Below the pieces are notes generated by a model. The model saw only the letters and a program-made list of their open reading frames with translations. It had not been told where the DNA came from and did not search any database. Below are positions 1 through 10,993 of a stretch of DNA of 64,000 bases, piece by piece (position 1 is the first letter of the stretch; every line of letters starts with the position of its first letter). Source of the stretch: Propionibacteriaceae bacterium. GTDB taxonomy: Bacteria; Actinomycetota; Actinomycetes; Propionibacteriales; Propionibacteriaceae. The position numbers were made by a program, and so were the translations under genes. Location: contig JAFKJK010000010.1 of assembly GCA_017306015.1 (NCBI GenBank), positions 1-64,000 on the forward strand, read 5' to 3'.

Positions 1-791
1 TGACGACTGTGCGCCTGGACCATCGCGATCAGTCCGTCGGCTCTGCGCATGGCGGGGGTGAGGTACTCGGCTTGGGGGTCGAGTCGTTCGATGCCGCGTT
101 TCTGGGCGGCGGCGTACGCCTCGACGATCTGGATCAACGGTTCGGCATCAGCGATGGGTAGGGATCCTCGGATCAGCACCGACCCGTCCCCGTCGTAGTG
201 GAAGTCCAAGCACCTGCGGGTCTGAGCCCGCCGTTCTTGCTGTTCGACACGTTTCGCCTCCAACTGGTCGGCGGTGTCCGGGGACAGGACCTCGATCAAA
301 TGGGTGGTGAGACGACGCAACTCGGCACTGTTATGGGTCTCAGCGAAACCAACCATCATTGTCTGCGCTTCACCGATCGTGTGGTCGTCGAACTCTTTCG
401 GCAGCTGGGTGAGTACTGCGGTGATGGCTTCGGCCTGGACCGGCAACACCGTCCCGGCCTGAGCGGCACCGATGAGCGGGAACCGGGCCAGTCCTTGGCC
501 GGCCCGGATGATCCGGGCTGCTTCGCGTGGGGTCAGGTTCATGGACTCGGCCAGCCAGGTCCTGGTCGACGTCCTCCGCTCGTTCCACACCGTCTGGGAG
601 GCTTCGATGCGGGCGGCCAACTGCTGCTCGAAGGCCTGTAGCCGTCCGCCTAGCCGGATCACGTCCTGCAACAAGCTGAGTTGCTCGGCGTCGGTGGGGA
701 GTCGGAGCCGGTCGTCGGTCAGGGCGTCCAGGGCGCTACTGATCGATGCGAGGATCTCGCGATCGGTCAGCTGCTCGAACTCCCTTTCCAT
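1..791 (-). CDS. DUF222 / HNH-endonuclease-family protein, 3' end cut by window edge
   Basis: Minus-strand reading from the ATG at 791 is open to the window edge, giving 263 residues (MEREFEQLTDREILASISSA at the start). The sequence RIEASQTVWNERR..TWLAE, the following helical region and the L..T..QAEAI segment are typical of the DUF222 domain, found in actinobacterial multicopy families that usually end in an HNH nuclease domain. The HNH part, if present, lies outside the window. Such proteins often occur in many diverged copies and their role is not established. Function is therefore inferred from family only. Confidence 0.8.
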   Translation of the reverse strand, partial: MEREFEQLTDREILASISSALDALTDDRLRLPTDAEQLSLLQDVIRLGGRLQAFEQQLAARIEASQTVWNERRTSTRTWLAESMNLTPREAARIIRAGQGLARFPLIGAAQAGTVLPVQAEAITAVLTQLPKEFDDHTIGEAQTMMVGFAETHNSAELRRLTTHLIEVLSPDTADQLEAKRVEQQERRAQTRRCLDFHYDGDGSVLIRGSLPIADAEPLIQIVEAYAAAQKRGIERLDPQAEYLTPAMRRADGLIAMVQAHSR

Positions 792-945
792 GGTTCAAAC
801 ACTAGAGACTGCCACTGACATTCTCCGGTTTGCAGGCGGGGTATTCGCGGGCCGTCCTGAAGCTGGTTAATCGTGCATAACCGGTGCACGTTCTTTCAGT
901 CACCCCGACCTTGTCTCAGGTATTGCCAGTGTGGTGAAACGGAGA

Positions 946-964
946 TCCCGGGTCAAGCCCGGGA
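946..964. repeat. REP-like palindrome
   Basis: TCCCGGG, five-base loop, CCCGGGA. The 19-base unit recurs in exact reverse complement at 25913-25931. Palindromes of this wording are common intergenic repeats in many bacteria. Confidence 0.6.
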
Positions 965-1108
965 CGACGACCGGGGCGCGTTGCGAGCGAGAGTCCCGCT
1001 ACGAGCAGGAGCCTGCGAACGGGAGCCGCGTTGCGAGCGGACGGCGCGAGGGGACTTGGGCGGGCATCGGCTTCGGCGAGCTGCTCGTGGCCCCATCCGG
1101 ACCACGGG

Positions 1109-1137
1109 TGAACCGCGGGGACAGGTACTTCGGTTCA
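1109..1137. repeat. Dispersed GGGGACAGGTACTT repeat, single copy
   Basis: The 29-base unit starts with TGAACCG and ends with its inverted copy CGGTTCA, enclosing GGGGACAGGTACTT. It is the same family as the copies at 16514-16621 and 40146-40335. Confidence 0.7.
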
Positions 1138-1201
1138 CGAACCGCAGGCAGACGCTCCTGGTTCACGTGATCCGAGCGACGGCACGAGTGATCAGACCGG
1201 G

Positions 1202-1657
1202 ATGACGCCCAGCTTCCTCCGGCCAACGACAGGCTGGCCGCGCCGCGGTGCCGGCTCCAACGGCCGAGTTGCGACCCGATGGCAAAGGTCGGCTCCCGCC
1301 TGGGATGAGGGCCCGTTGGACAGCCCAGTGTCCCTGGTGGACTCGCCAGGAGATGTGAGCTTGCCGTGGACGTTCATTGCGCTGTCTCCAGGCGGACGAA
1401 GGCTTCGCATTGCCTACGTCGTCGGGAGCAAGTACCGCGTCACGTTCGACGGACTCCTGGTGGCGGAGCCGAGTAGCTCGATCAACGCTCACAGCCACAG
1501 GCCCATATACCTCGACGCCACTGCCCTGCGCGCCCCGGCGATGCTGGCGGAAGGCGCTGGAACGATCACGGCGAGTTCGCCACTCGGCACCAGGGCGCGG
1601 TTTCATCCCGCCGTCAATGAGCGCTGGGCGGCTCCGACTCCGGATCTGGATCGCTGA
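1202..1657 (+). CDS. Hypothetical protein, weak support
   Basis: A 151-residue plus-strand frame. Its middle and end (WTFIALSPGGRRLRIAYVVG, then TASSPLGTRARFHP) have the rhythm of small actinobacterial proteins of unknown function, which alternate a W...SP.GR.L.I.Y..G strand segment with a final PLG.R strand. The first 45 residues are Arg/Pro-rich and look less protein-like, so the real start may lie further in. No signal peptide or known motif is visible. It could be a decayed relic beside the repeat-rich gap. Confidence 0.35.
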   Translation: MTPSFLRPTTGWPRRGAGSNGRVATRWQRSAPAWDEGPLDSPVSLVDSPGDVSLPWTFIALSPGGRRLRIAYVVGSKYRVTFDGLLVAEPSSSINAHSHRPIYLDATALRAPAMLAEGAGTITASSPLGTRARFHPAVNERWAAPTPDLDR

Positions 1658-1682
1658 TCCGGCGGTCAGTGGTACCCGAGCA

Positions 1683-2672
1683 CTACGACTGTGCGAGTTC
1701 GGCCACCAGACCGCGATGGTCGCTGCCGGTTGCCGAGAAGGTGTCCATCGACACCGTCCTGAACTGGGACGACGCCAGGACATGGTCGATGCGGATCATC
1801 GGTACGAGTCGGTCGGCTGGATAGGTCGGCTGCCAACCGGTCAGCGATTCGTGCAGCCCGGTCTCGGCGACCAGGCTCCGCAGGGTCTCGTGCTCCGGGA
1901 CGGAGTTCAGGTCGCCGGCGACGACCAGGGGTTGGTCCGCGTAGCGCTTCGCCAGGTCGGTCACCGCCCGGCTCTCGCCCAGCCAGCCGTCCACCCCTTC
2001 GGAGAGCACGTTCGCCGGATGGGCCGCGACCAGGACGAGGCTGTGGCCGCCCGCGGTGACCTGGACGGCCAGGCTGGTGGCCCGGGTGTCCTCGGTTCGG
2101 CCCAGCTCCTTCAGCGGGGTGCGGGAGAGGACCTGCGTCCCGCTGCCGTCGCCGTCCCAGCCGTGCCGGGCCTCGCGGCCGATGGTCCCGGCGTGGTAGG
2201 GGAGTAGCGACCGCCATTCGGGGTCGCTGAGGACGGCGTCCGCCTGTGCGGTGAACTCGGTCAGGACGACGATGTCGGGACGGACTCGCTCGACCTCGGC
2301 CAGCAACTGGCCGAGGTCGGCGCGGCCGTAGTGCATGTTCAGCGCGACCAGCCGAAGGGTCGGTTGGGTTCCTGCCGGAGCCTGGTGCGCGGGGTCGAAA
2401 TAGGCGACGACCATCAGGGAGTGGGCCAGCAGGCCGGCGACCAGGGGGACGACCAGCCAACGGCCGCGCCCGCGGGTGGCCAGCAGCATGATCACCGTTG
2501 CCAGCGCCCAGGCCAGGACCCCGTAGGGCAGGAAGGACGACGCCATCGCAACCAGGCGGTACGACGACTGCAGACCGGGGAAGACGTAGAGGACGTCGGC
2601 GGCCAGACCACCCAGTGCGGCGAGGAGCGACAGCACCAGCCCGACCGGATGGACGCGGCGCGGCTGGTGCAT
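1683..2672 (-). CDS. Membrane-anchored endonuclease/exonuclease/phosphatase family protein
   Basis: 329 residues from the ATG at 2672. The first ~95 residues contain three hydrophobic segments (around 11-30, 38-58 and 68-88) that would anchor it in the membrane. The rest is an EEP-fold domain: LNMHYGRAD near the first metal-binding Asn, TEF for the catalytic Glu, AGDLNSVP and a final SDHRGL with the catalytic Asp-His. Families with this layout hydrolyse phosphodiesters or phosphate esters outside the membrane; the substrate cannot be told. It is divergent from comEA with 145 bases between them. The long open frame further upstream is rejected because it runs through comEA. Confidence 0.85.
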   Translation of the reverse strand: MHQPRRVHPVGLVLSLLAALGGLAADVLYVFPGLQSSYRLVAMASSFLPYGVLAWALATVIMLLATRGRGRWLVVPLVAGLLAHSLMVVAYFDPAHQAPAGTQPTLRLVALNMHYGRADLGQLLAEVERVRPDIVVLTEFTAQADAVLSDPEWRSLLPYHAGTIGREARHGWDGDGSGTQVLSRTPLKELGRTEDTRATSLAVQVTAGGHSLVLVAAHPANVLSEGVDGWLGESRAVTDLAKRYADQPLVVAGDLNSVPEHETLRSLVAETGLHESLTGWQPTYPADRLVPMIRIDHVLASSQFRTVSMDTFSATGSDHRGLVAELAQS

Positions 2673-2739
2673 TCCGCCAGTGTGGCAGCCGTCGCCAACC
2701 CGGAAGGGTCCTGCTGGACCGCCGACCGTGGTGTCGGCC

Positions 2740-2765
2740 TGTGGACGAGCCGCAGGTTGTCCACA
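2740..2765. promoter_or_regulatory. Inverted repeat TGTGGAC-N12-GTCCACA in divergent promoter region
   Basis: TGTGGAC at 2740-2746 and its exact complement GTCCACA at 2759-2765, 12 bases apart. The right half reads TTGTCCACA (2757-2765), which equals the actinobacterial DnaA-box consensus; the left half is one mismatch from it on the other strand. It sits between the EEP gene and comEA, so it may be an operator or a chance DnaA-box pair. Confidence 0.4.
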
Positions 2766-2817
2766 GGCGGGCGGATCGCCCGGCCCGATCGGGCGCGGCC
2801 TGCCGATACTCCACCCC

Positions 2818-3771
2818 GTGCTGGTCGACTCCGACGATAGCCAGCCGGTGGGGGAGCCGCCGGCCAGCGAGGTCGTGCGCTCACGGCTGCTCCAACTGAT
2901 CCGCGACCTGCAGCGGGCCGGCCCGCCAGTGGCGTCGTCCCGGCCCCGGTATGCCTTCGACCCCGAGCCTGTCGAGAGCGGCGAAACCGGCACAACCGAC
3001 GCCACCGACGGCGACGTGGCCCTGGCGGCGACCGGAGCCGGGGAGGACTGGCTCGACCGGTTGCGACATCCGGCCCCGCCCGAACCGGACGAGCCGGCCA
3101 GCGATCGCCAGCCGGTGGTTCGGCAGGCAGCCGGACGGGCCCTCGAGTTCGGTCGTGACCATCTCGCCGCTGTCGTCCTCGTGCTCGTCGTCGGGGTGTC
3201 CTGGAGCGCGTACAGCCTGCTCCAGGCGCGGTCGTCGCCGGTGGCCAGCGCCGCGCCGGTGATCCAGGCCAGTCCTCCGACGACGCCCCAGGCGAGCTCG
3301 AGCGCGAGTGCGACGCCGCAGGTCGTGGTGCACGTGATCGGTGCGGTCCGGGAGCCAGGCGTGGTGAGGCTGCCCGAGGGGTCCCGGGTGGCGGATGCGA
3401 TCGCCGCCGCCGGCGGGCTCGACACGTCCGCAGCGCTCGGTGAGCTGAACCTCGCCGAGGTGCTGGCCGATGGCGTCCAGCTCAAGATCGGGACGCGCAA
3501 GCACCCGGGCGGCTGGATCCGTGGGCCGGGCGCCGCCGGGTCGGCGACCGGCTCGGGAGGGGGGACGGCGGGTGATGCGGCGAAGGTTCCGTTGAACACG
3601 GCGACCCTGGAGCAGCTCGACACGCTGCCCGGCATCGGGCCGGTGACAGCGCAGAAGATCCTCGACTGGCGCAAGGAGCACGGCACGTTCACCTCGGTCA
3701 GCGAACTGCAGGAGGTCGACGGCATCGGCCCGAAGACCTACGCGGACCTTGAAGACCGCGTCCGGCTCTGA
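2818..3771 (+). CDS. comEA: ComEA family competence DNA-binding protein
   Basis: 317 residues from the GTG at 2818, chosen because a -10-like GATACT (2805-2810) lies 7 bases upstream, which fits a leaderless start, and because upstream residues are not protein-like. Layout: ~115 cytoplasmic acidic/Pro-rich residues, one membrane segment (~117-135), an SLBB domain (VHVIGAVREPGVVRLPEGS), a Gly-rich linker, and a C-terminal pair of helix-hairpin-helix motifs (LNTATLEQLDTLPGIGPVTA and GIGPKTYADL). ComEA binds incoming double-stranded DNA and passes it to ComEC. Overlaps the next gene by 23 bases. Confidence 0.92.
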   Translation: MLVDSDDSQPVGEPPASEVVRSRLLQLIRDLQRAGPPVASSRPRYAFDPEPVESGETGTTDATDGDVALAATGAGEDWLDRLRHPAPPEPDEPASDRQPVVRQAAGRALEFGRDHLAAVVLVLVVGVSWSAYSLLQARSSPVASAAPVIQASPPTTPQASSSASATPQVVVHVIGAVREPGVVRLPEGSRVADAIAAAGGLDTSAALGELNLAEVLADGVQLKIGTRKHPGGWIRGPGAAGSATGSGGGTAGDAAKVPLNTATLEQLDTLPGIGPVTAQKILDWRKEHGTFTSVSELQEVDGIGPKTYADLEDRVRL

Positions 3772-6070
3772 CCGGCCAGCCGGCCCGCCCGACTGGCGGC
3801 CACCGGTGCTGGCAGCCGCGACGTGGGCCGGCTGCTGGCTGGGCACGTCCGGCGTGACGACACTGCTCGTCGTCGGGCTCGGCGTCGTGGTGGCGCTACT
3901 CGTGGCGGGACGGCGTTGGCAGCGGCGCATCCTGATTGCAGCGGGCATGATGCTGCTCGCTGGTGTCGGCCTCGCGTCGGCGAGAGTGTGGTTCGCCGAA
4001 GGTGACCCGGTGGCTCTGCTGGCGGTGGACGGGGCCGTCGTCAGCGTCGACGTCCGCCCGTCCGACGGACGCCTGGTCGACACCGGGCCGGGCGGGGCGA
4101 TCTGGATGACTCCGGCGACCGTCCAGTCGATCCGGGCGCGGGGGACTGAGTGGCGCTCGGGCGTCGCCGTGATGCTGACCGCGTCCGGTGCGCTGCGGCA
4201 GCGGTGGGCCCAGGTCCCGGCGGGGGCCGTCGTCCGGGCGACGGCGAAGCTGTCGGCAGCGACCGACGGCTCGTTCACGGCGTGGGCCTCCGTCCGCTCC
4301 GGGCCCGAGGCGCTGGCTCCGCCCAACCCGCTGGACGCCGCGGTGAACGCCGTCCGGGCCGGCCTGCGCGAGGCGGTGGCCGGGCTGCCCCCGGCCCCGC
4401 GGGCTCTGGTCCCGGCGCTGGTGGTCGGCGACACCTCGGCGGTCACCAGCGACCTGGGCGAGCAGTTCCGCATCACCGGTCTGACCCACCTGCTCGCGGT
4501 CTCCGGGGCGAATCTCACGTTGATGCTGGCCAGCCTGCTGTGGGTCGCATCCCGGCTGGGCGTGCTCGGCTGGTGGCGCCGCGGGGTCGCGCTGATCGGC
4601 GCGGTTGCCTTCGTGCTGCTGTGCCGGGCGGAGCCGAGCGTGCTCCGGGCCGCGGCGATGGGGTTGGTCGGGCTGGCCGCCCTCGGCTGGGCGGGCCCGC
4701 GCCAGGGGTTGCGATTCCTCTCGGCCGGAATCATCGGGTTGTTGCTGATCGACCCGTGGCTGTCCCGGTCGGTCGGCTTCGTCCTGTCGGTGCTGGCGAG
4801 CGCGGGCATCATCATCTTCGGTCCGGTGTGGACGCGACAGCTCCGCGGCTGGCTCCCGCGGTGGCTCGCCGAGGCCATCACGGTGCCGGTCGCGGCCCAG
4901 CTGGTCACTCAGCCGGTCGTCACCGCCATCTCCGGCCAGGTGAGCGTGGTCGGGCTGTTTGCGAACCTCGTCGCGGCCCCGCTGGTCGGTCCCGGCACCG
5001 TCCTCGGCTTCGCCGCGGCCTGGCTGTCCGTTCCGCTGCCGCCGGTCGCGGCCCTGCTGGGCTGGGGCGCCGGCGGTTTCGCCCAGGCGCTCTGCTGGGT
5101 CGCGGCGGCCGGCAGCGCACTGCCCGGGGCGGCGCTGGTCTGGCCGGTGAGCCCGGTCAGCATCGCCGTCCTCGTCGCCGCCTGTGCGGTGGCCCTCACT
5201 GCGCTGCCGCTGCTGTGGCGTCGGCGCTGGCTAGGCGTCCTCACCGCGCTCGCGCTGGTCGTCGTCTGCCTGCGTCCGCTGGCGCAGCCCGGCTGGCCAC
5301 CGCCCGGCTGGCTGGTGGTCAGCTGCGACGTCGGGCAGGGCGACTCGACGCTGATCCGGGCCGGCCCGGACGCCGCGATCGTCATCGACACCGGGCCCGA
5401 CACCCGGCACGTCGACCGCTGCCTCGACCAGCTCGGCGTCACCACTGTCCCGTGGCTGATCCTCACCCACCCGCACGCCGACCACATCTCCGGCGTCGCC
5501 GGGGTGGTCTCCGGACGCGAGGTCGGCCGGCTGCTGCTTCCCGCCACCAACACCGGTGCCGTCGGCTGGCGCGAGGTGATCGCCGCAGCGCCGGGCGTCC
5601 CGCAGGTTGCGGCCGCGCCCGGGCTGGTCGTCTCCGCCGGCCAGGCCACGGTGACGGTGCTCGCCCTGCGGCCGTTCACCGGTGCCGCCGCGGGTTCAGC
5701 CGACTCCGCGGAGGAGAACGACTCCTCCCTGGTGGTCCGGGTCGAGACCGGTGGCCTGCGGATGATCGTCGGCGGCGACGTCGAGGAGGCGGGCCAGAGC
5801 GCCGCCGTGGCGACGGTCGCCGACCTGCGCGCGGACGTCCTGCTGGTGCCGCACCACGGCTCGGGCCACCAGCTGCCCGCCTTCCTCCAGGCGGTCGGCG
5901 CGCGGGTCGCGCTGTTCAGCGTCGGCCTCGACAACGACTACGGCCATCCGGCCGCCCGGACGGTGTCCGCGGTGACTGCCACCGGAGCCCGGAGCTTCCG
6001 GACCGACCGGGAGGGCTCGGCCGCGGTGTGGCTGGACGCGGGCCAGCTCATGGTCACCACCCAGCGCTGA
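3749..6070 (+). CDS. comEC: ComEC/Rec2 family DNA channel protein
   Basis: 773 residues. The start drawn is the TTG at 3749 inside the end of comEA; no clear ribosome site supports it and the GTG at 3806 is an alternative. The N-terminal third has hydrophobic helices and an OB-like soluble part, the middle is the polytopic competence domain (LTHLLAVSGANLTL, a hallmark), and the C-terminal third (from VSCDVGQGDSTLI) is a metallo-beta-lactamase domain with THPHADH and VPHHGSGH metal sites. The family forms the membrane channel for single-stranded DNA uptake. With comEA it implies transformation potential, although no pilus genes are in the window. Confidence 0.93.
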   Translation: MKTASGSDRPAGPPDWRPPVLAAATWAGCWLGTSGVTTLLVVGLGVVVALLVAGRRWQRRILIAAGMMLLAGVGLASARVWFAEGDPVALLAVDGAVVSVDVRPSDGRLVDTGPGGAIWMTPATVQSIRARGTEWRSGVAVMLTASGALRQRWAQVPAGAVVRATAKLSAATDGSFTAWASVRSGPEALAPPNPLDAAVNAVRAGLREAVAGLPPAPRALVPALVVGDTSAVTSDLGEQFRITGLTHLLAVSGANLTLMLASLLWVASRLGVLGWWRRGVALIGAVAFVLLCRAEPSVLRAAAMGLVGLAALGWAGPRQGLRFLSAGIIGLLLIDPWLSRSVGFVLSVLASAGIIIFGPVWTRQLRGWLPRWLAEAITVPVAAQLVTQPVVTAISGQVSVVGLFANLVAAPLVGPGTVLGFAAAWLSVPLPPVAALLGWGAGGFAQALCWVAAAGSALPGAALVWPVSPVSIAVLVAACAVALTALPLLWRRRWLGVLTALALVVVCLRPLAQPGWPPPGWLVVSCDVGQGDSTLIRAGPDAAIVIDTGPDTRHVDRCLDQLGVTTVPWLILTHPHADHISGVAGVVSGREVGRLLLPATNTGAVGWREVIAAAPGVPQVAAAPGLVVSAGQATVTVLALRPFTGAAAGSADSAEENDSSLVVRVETGGLRMIVGGDVEEAGQSAAVATVADLRADVLLVPHHGSGHQLPAFLQAVGARVALFSVGLDNDYGHPAARTVSAVTATGARSFRTDREGSAAVWLDAGQLMVTTQR

Positions 6071-6113
6071 TCGCGGGCTGCCCGGTGTCGGTGCGGACTG
6101 GCATGCTTGCGGT

Positions 6114-7091
6114 GTGGAACAGCCCAGTCCCTTCGGTCGCGTCCTGCTGGTCACCGGGCCGGAGGGTCTGCTGGCCGAACGGGCCGTCGCCGACTGGGTC
6201 CGGGCCGCGCTGGCCGAGCGTCCCGCCGCTGGGGTGAACCGCCTGCAGGCCGCCGAGCTGGACGCCGGAGCGCTGACCGAGGCAGCCGGCGGTTCGCTGT
6301 TCGCCGAAGCCTCCGTCCTGGTGCTGAACGACGTCGCCGAGCTGCCGGCCGACCTGGCCGACCGGCTGGTGGCGATCGCCACCGACCCGGGACCCGACCT
6401 CGCGCTCGCCATCGTCCACGCCGGCGGGGCGAAGGGCAAGGCCGTCCTCGACCGGCTGAAGAAGCTGCGTCCACAGATCGTCGACTGTCCACCGGTGAAG
6501 GCCTGGGAGCCGCCGCAGTTCGTGGTCGCCGAGGTCCGGCGAGCCGGCGGCAAGGTCGACCTGAACTCCGCCGCCGCCCTGGTGGACGCCATCGGCAGCG
6601 ACACCCGGGCGCTGGCCGGGGCCGCCCGGCAGCTCCTGGACGACTCCGCCGACCGGCTGATCACCGAGGCGTCGATCCGCCGCTACTTCGGCGGACGCGC
6701 CGAGGTGACCAGCTTCGCCGTTGCGGAGGACGCGCTGGGTGGCCGCGCGGACGGAGCGCTCGGCAAGCTTCGCTGGGCCTTGGTCACGGGAGTGGCGCCG
6801 GTGCTGGTGACCAGTGCTTTCTCCAGCAACCTGCGCAGCCTCGGCCGGTATCTGGACAGCCGGGGCTCCCGGATGAGCGACGCCGACCTCGCCCGCAGCA
6901 TCGGCATCCCGCCGTGGAAGCTGAAGGACATCGCCCGGCAGGCCCGCTCGTGGGAGCCGCGCGGGGTCGCCGGTGCGATCCAGGCCGTCGCGCTCGCCGA
7001 CGCCCAGATCAAGGGCGCGGTCTCCGACCCCGGCTTCGCCCTCGAACAGCTCGTCCTGAAGGTGATCGCCTGCCGCGGCCGCGGCAACTGA
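6114..7091 (+). CDS. holA: DNA polymerase III subunit delta
   Basis: 325 residues from the GTG at 6114, 43 bases after comEC, with a -10-like CATGCT just upstream. The sequence matches actinobacterial HolA: an N-terminal AAA-like part (FGRVLLVTGPEGLLAERAV), the central VDCPPVKAWEPPQFV segment and a helical C-terminal collar domain (LGRYLDSRG, WKLKDIARQARSW). Delta opens the sliding clamp in the clamp loader. The comEA-comEC-holA order is common in bacteria. Confidence 0.93.
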   Translation: MEQPSPFGRVLLVTGPEGLLAERAVADWVRAALAERPAAGVNRLQAAELDAGALTEAAGGSLFAEASVLVLNDVAELPADLADRLVAIATDPGPDLALAIVHAGGAKGKAVLDRLKKLRPQIVDCPPVKAWEPPQFVVAEVRRAGGKVDLNSAAALVDAIGSDTRALAGAARQLLDDSADRLITEASIRRYFGGRAEVTSFAVAEDALGGRADGALGKLRWALVTGVAPVLVTSAFSSNLRSLGRYLDSRGSRMSDADLARSIGIPPWKLKDIARQARSWEPRGVAGAIQAVALADAQIKGAVSDPGFALEQLVLKVIACRGRGN

Positions 7092-7252
7092 CCGGCCCGA
7101 TCGCGGTCACCTCGGGTTTCCCGTGCGGTCCGCCTGCTTGTCGTCGGCTCCGCTTGTCGTCGGCTCCGCTGGTCAGCCGCCCCGTTGGTCATCCGCCCGC
7201 CCGCCATCCACTCGCTCGTCACCCGCCCGCTCGTCGCTAACCCCACTCGTCA

Positions 7253-7270
7253 TCCCGGCGAACGCCGGGA
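7253..7270. repeat. REP-like palindrome
   Basis: TCCCGGCG-AA-CGCCGGGA. Differs by one base from the palindrome at 25968-25985, and it is likewise followed by GATCCC/GATGAC-type flanks. Confidence 0.6.
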
Positions 7271-7347
7271 TCCCCGACGGTGTGTCCGACTGACGATCCC
7301 CGGACGCCAGCACGAGGCCCAGGATCACGGCCGTGCTCCAGAACGCA

Positions 7348-7379
7348 CGAACGCCGCCCGAACCATCGGGCGGCGTTCG
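7348..7379 (-). terminator. Intrinsic terminator of rpsT
   Basis: A perfect 13-base stem (CGAACGCCGCCCG / CGGGCGGCGTTCG) with a six-base loop lies 13 bases after the rpsT stop on the minus strand. There is no long U tract, as is usual in high-GC actinobacteria. Confidence 0.8.
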
Positions 7380-7392
7380 GCAGAGACGGTGG

Positions 7393-7653
7393 TTACAGCG
7401 TCGCAGCCTTGCTCGCGACCGCGGACTTGCGGTTGGCGGCCTGGTTGGAGTGGATGACGCCCTTGCTGGCGGCCTTGTCGAGCGAGCGGGTGGCGACCTT
7501 GGCCAGCTCCTGCGCCTTCTCGGCGTCACCGGCGGCGGCAGCCTCGTTGAACTTGCGGATGTCGGTGCGCAGCGCCGACTTCACGGCCTTGTTGCGCTGC
7601 CTGGCCTTCTCGTTGGTCAGGATCCGCTTCTTCTGGGACTTGATGTTCGCCAC
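7393..7653 (-). CDS. rpsT: 30S ribosomal protein S20
   Basis: 86 residues from the GTG at 7653, a normal length. The Lys/Arg/Ala-rich sequence beginning [20 protein letters not shown], the [10 protein letters not shown] segment and the NQAANRKS end are diagnostic of S20, which binds 16S rRNA early in small-subunit assembly. Monocistronic, divergent from lepA and closed by a strong terminator. The holA/rpsT convergent pair next to lepA is conserved in actinobacteria. Confidence 0.97.
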   Translation of the reverse strand: MANIKSQKKRILTNEKARQRNKAVKSALRTDIRKFNEAAAAGDAEKAQELAKVATRSLDKAASKGVIHSNQAANRKSAVASKAATL

Positions 7654-7856
7654 GCGTGTGAGCCCTCTTGCTGGTGGTTGACTTCGATGCGCCGCACGGA
7701 CGCGACTTCGAACTCTATCAGCCGAGCTCGGCAGCCCTCAAATCGCCGGCTGGGTGCGGGATCCGTCCCCACCAGGTGTGCTGGTGCCGGCGTGGCGGGG
7801 CCGCAGTGAGTGCGTCCGGTATCGTGTGGGGGCTGTCCCCGCAACCAGGAAAGTGC

Positions 7857-9692
<1,836 letters not shown>

Positions 9693-9695
9693 GCC

Positions 9696-10910
9696 ATGCC
9701 GTCCACACCGCCCGAAGGCATCGAGGCGCCCCTGGACGGACGGCTCCCGGACTCGGCGCTGGCCACCCTCGGGACGCGCGGCTTCAGCCTCTACGTGCAC
9801 GTCCCGTTCTGCGCCACCCGCTGCGGCTACTGCGACTTCAACACCTACACCGCGGCCGAACTCGGCGCCGCGCCCGGCTCCAGCCAGGACGCCTATCTGG
9901 CCGCGGCCGTCGCCGAACTCGACCTCGCGGTGCGCGTCCTCGGCGATCCACCTCCGGTACGGACGGTGTTCTTCGGCGGCGGCACGCCGACGATGCTGCC
10001 GGCCGCATCGCTGACCGGGCTGCTGGACGCGATCCGCGACCGCTTCGAATTGGCCGAGGACGCCGAGATCACCACTGAGGCCAATCCGGAGTCGGTCGAC
10101 GCCGGCTACCTCGACGCCCTGGTCGCGGCCGGCTTCAACCGGCTGAGCCTGGGCATGCAGTCCGCCCGCCCGTCCGTCCTCGCGGTACTGGAGCGCCGGC
10201 ACACACCCGGACGGGTGGCGGAGGTGGTGACCGCAGCCCGGTCCGCAGGCTTCGGCTCGATCAACCTCGACCTGATCTACGGCAGCCCGGGCGAGACCGC
10301 GTCCGACTGGCGGGAAAGCCTGACGACAGCCCTCGAACTCGCCCCCGAGCACGTCTCCGCCTACTCGCTGATCGTCGAGGACGGCACCCGGCTGGCGCGG
10401 CGCATCCGGCGCGGCGAGTTGCCCGCTCCCGACGACGATCTGCACGCCGAGCTGTACCAGCTGGCAGAACAATTGCTTACCTCCGCTGGGCTCGAGAACT
10501 ACGAGATCAGCAACTGGGCGCTTCCTGGACAGGAATGTCAGCACAACCTGGCGTACTGGCTCGGCGACGACTGGTGGGGGGTGGGTCCCGGCGCCCACTC
10601 GCACGCCGGTGGCATCCGCTGGTGGAACGTGCGCCATCCCCGGGAGTACTCCGGCCGACTGGCCGCCGGCTCCAGCCCCGCGCAGGCGCGCGAAGTGCTG
10701 ACTAAATCGCAACACCACGCCGAGCGGGTGCTGCTGGAGCTGCGTCTCTCCCGGGGGCTTCCGCTGGCTGAACTGAGCCCGTCCGAACGTGCCCGCGCCG
10801 ACGCCTTCGTCGCCGACGGGCTGGCCCGCGCCGACAGCGCCGTCCTGCGGCTGACGCCCGCCGGGCGGCTCCTCGCAGACCGGGTCGTGACCGACCTCGT
10901 CGAGCTCTGA
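9696..10910 (+). CDS. hemW: Radical SAM heme chaperone HemW
   Basis: 404 residues. It has the radical-SAM cluster motif C-A-T-R-C-G-Y-C near residue 47, the FFGGGTPTML glycine motif, the LGMQS strand and the DLIYGSPGET segment. HemW carries a 4Fe-4S cluster and delivers heme; many copies were once misnamed coproporphyrinogen oxidase HemN. It is co-transcribed with lepA. In related genomes DUF3097 and hrcA usually follow closely; here the liv operon intervenes. Confidence 0.94.
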   Translation: MPSTPPEGIEAPLDGRLPDSALATLGTRGFSLYVHVPFCATRCGYCDFNTYTAAELGAAPGSSQDAYLAAAVAELDLAVRVLGDPPPVRTVFFGGGTPTMLPAASLTGLLDAIRDRFELAEDAEITTEANPESVDAGYLDALVAAGFNRLSLGMQSARPSVLAVLERRHTPGRVAEVVTAARSAGFGSINLDLIYGSPGETASDWRESLTTALELAPEHVSAYSLIVEDGTRLARRIRRGELPAPDDDLHAELYQLAEQLLTSAGLENYEISNWALPGQECQHNLAYWLGDDWWGVGPGAHSHAGGIRWWNVRHPREYSGRLAAGSSPAQAREVLTKSQHHAERVLLELRLSRGLPLAELSPSERARADAFVADGLARADSAVLRLTPAGRLLADRVVTDLVEL

Positions 10911-10993
10911 CAACAATTCGGTAACGCCCAACCCCTGTAGCGCGGTCGTAACCACGCCGAGACAAATCGGTGCTGGAATATCGGCCACTCGCT

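Larger units (their letters stand above)
792..1201. other. Intergenic region with two repeat elements, no convincing gene
   Basis: About 410 bases with no supported coding frame. It holds a REP-like palindrome (TCCCGGG-TCAAG-CCCGGGA, 946-964) and one copy of the GGGGACAGGTACTT repeat (1109-1137) seen again near 16.5 kb and 40.2 kb. Between them GCGTTGCGAGCG occurs twice, near 977 and 1029. The overlapping open frames here contradict one another and have no recognisable protein features. Confidence 0.6.
7092..7392. other. Intergenic region between convergent holA and rpsT
   Basis: Holds the rpsT terminator (7348-7379), a REP-like palindrome (7253-7270) and a tandem 16-base repeat, TGTCGTCGGCTCCGCT, around 7139-7170. 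No credible gene is seen on either strand. Confidence 0.6.

Noticed and set aside
2881..4908. 675-residue minus-strand open frame
   Set aside because: Ser/Pro/Arg-rich antisense shadow of comEA and comEC with no domain; both plus-strand proteins are clearly real.
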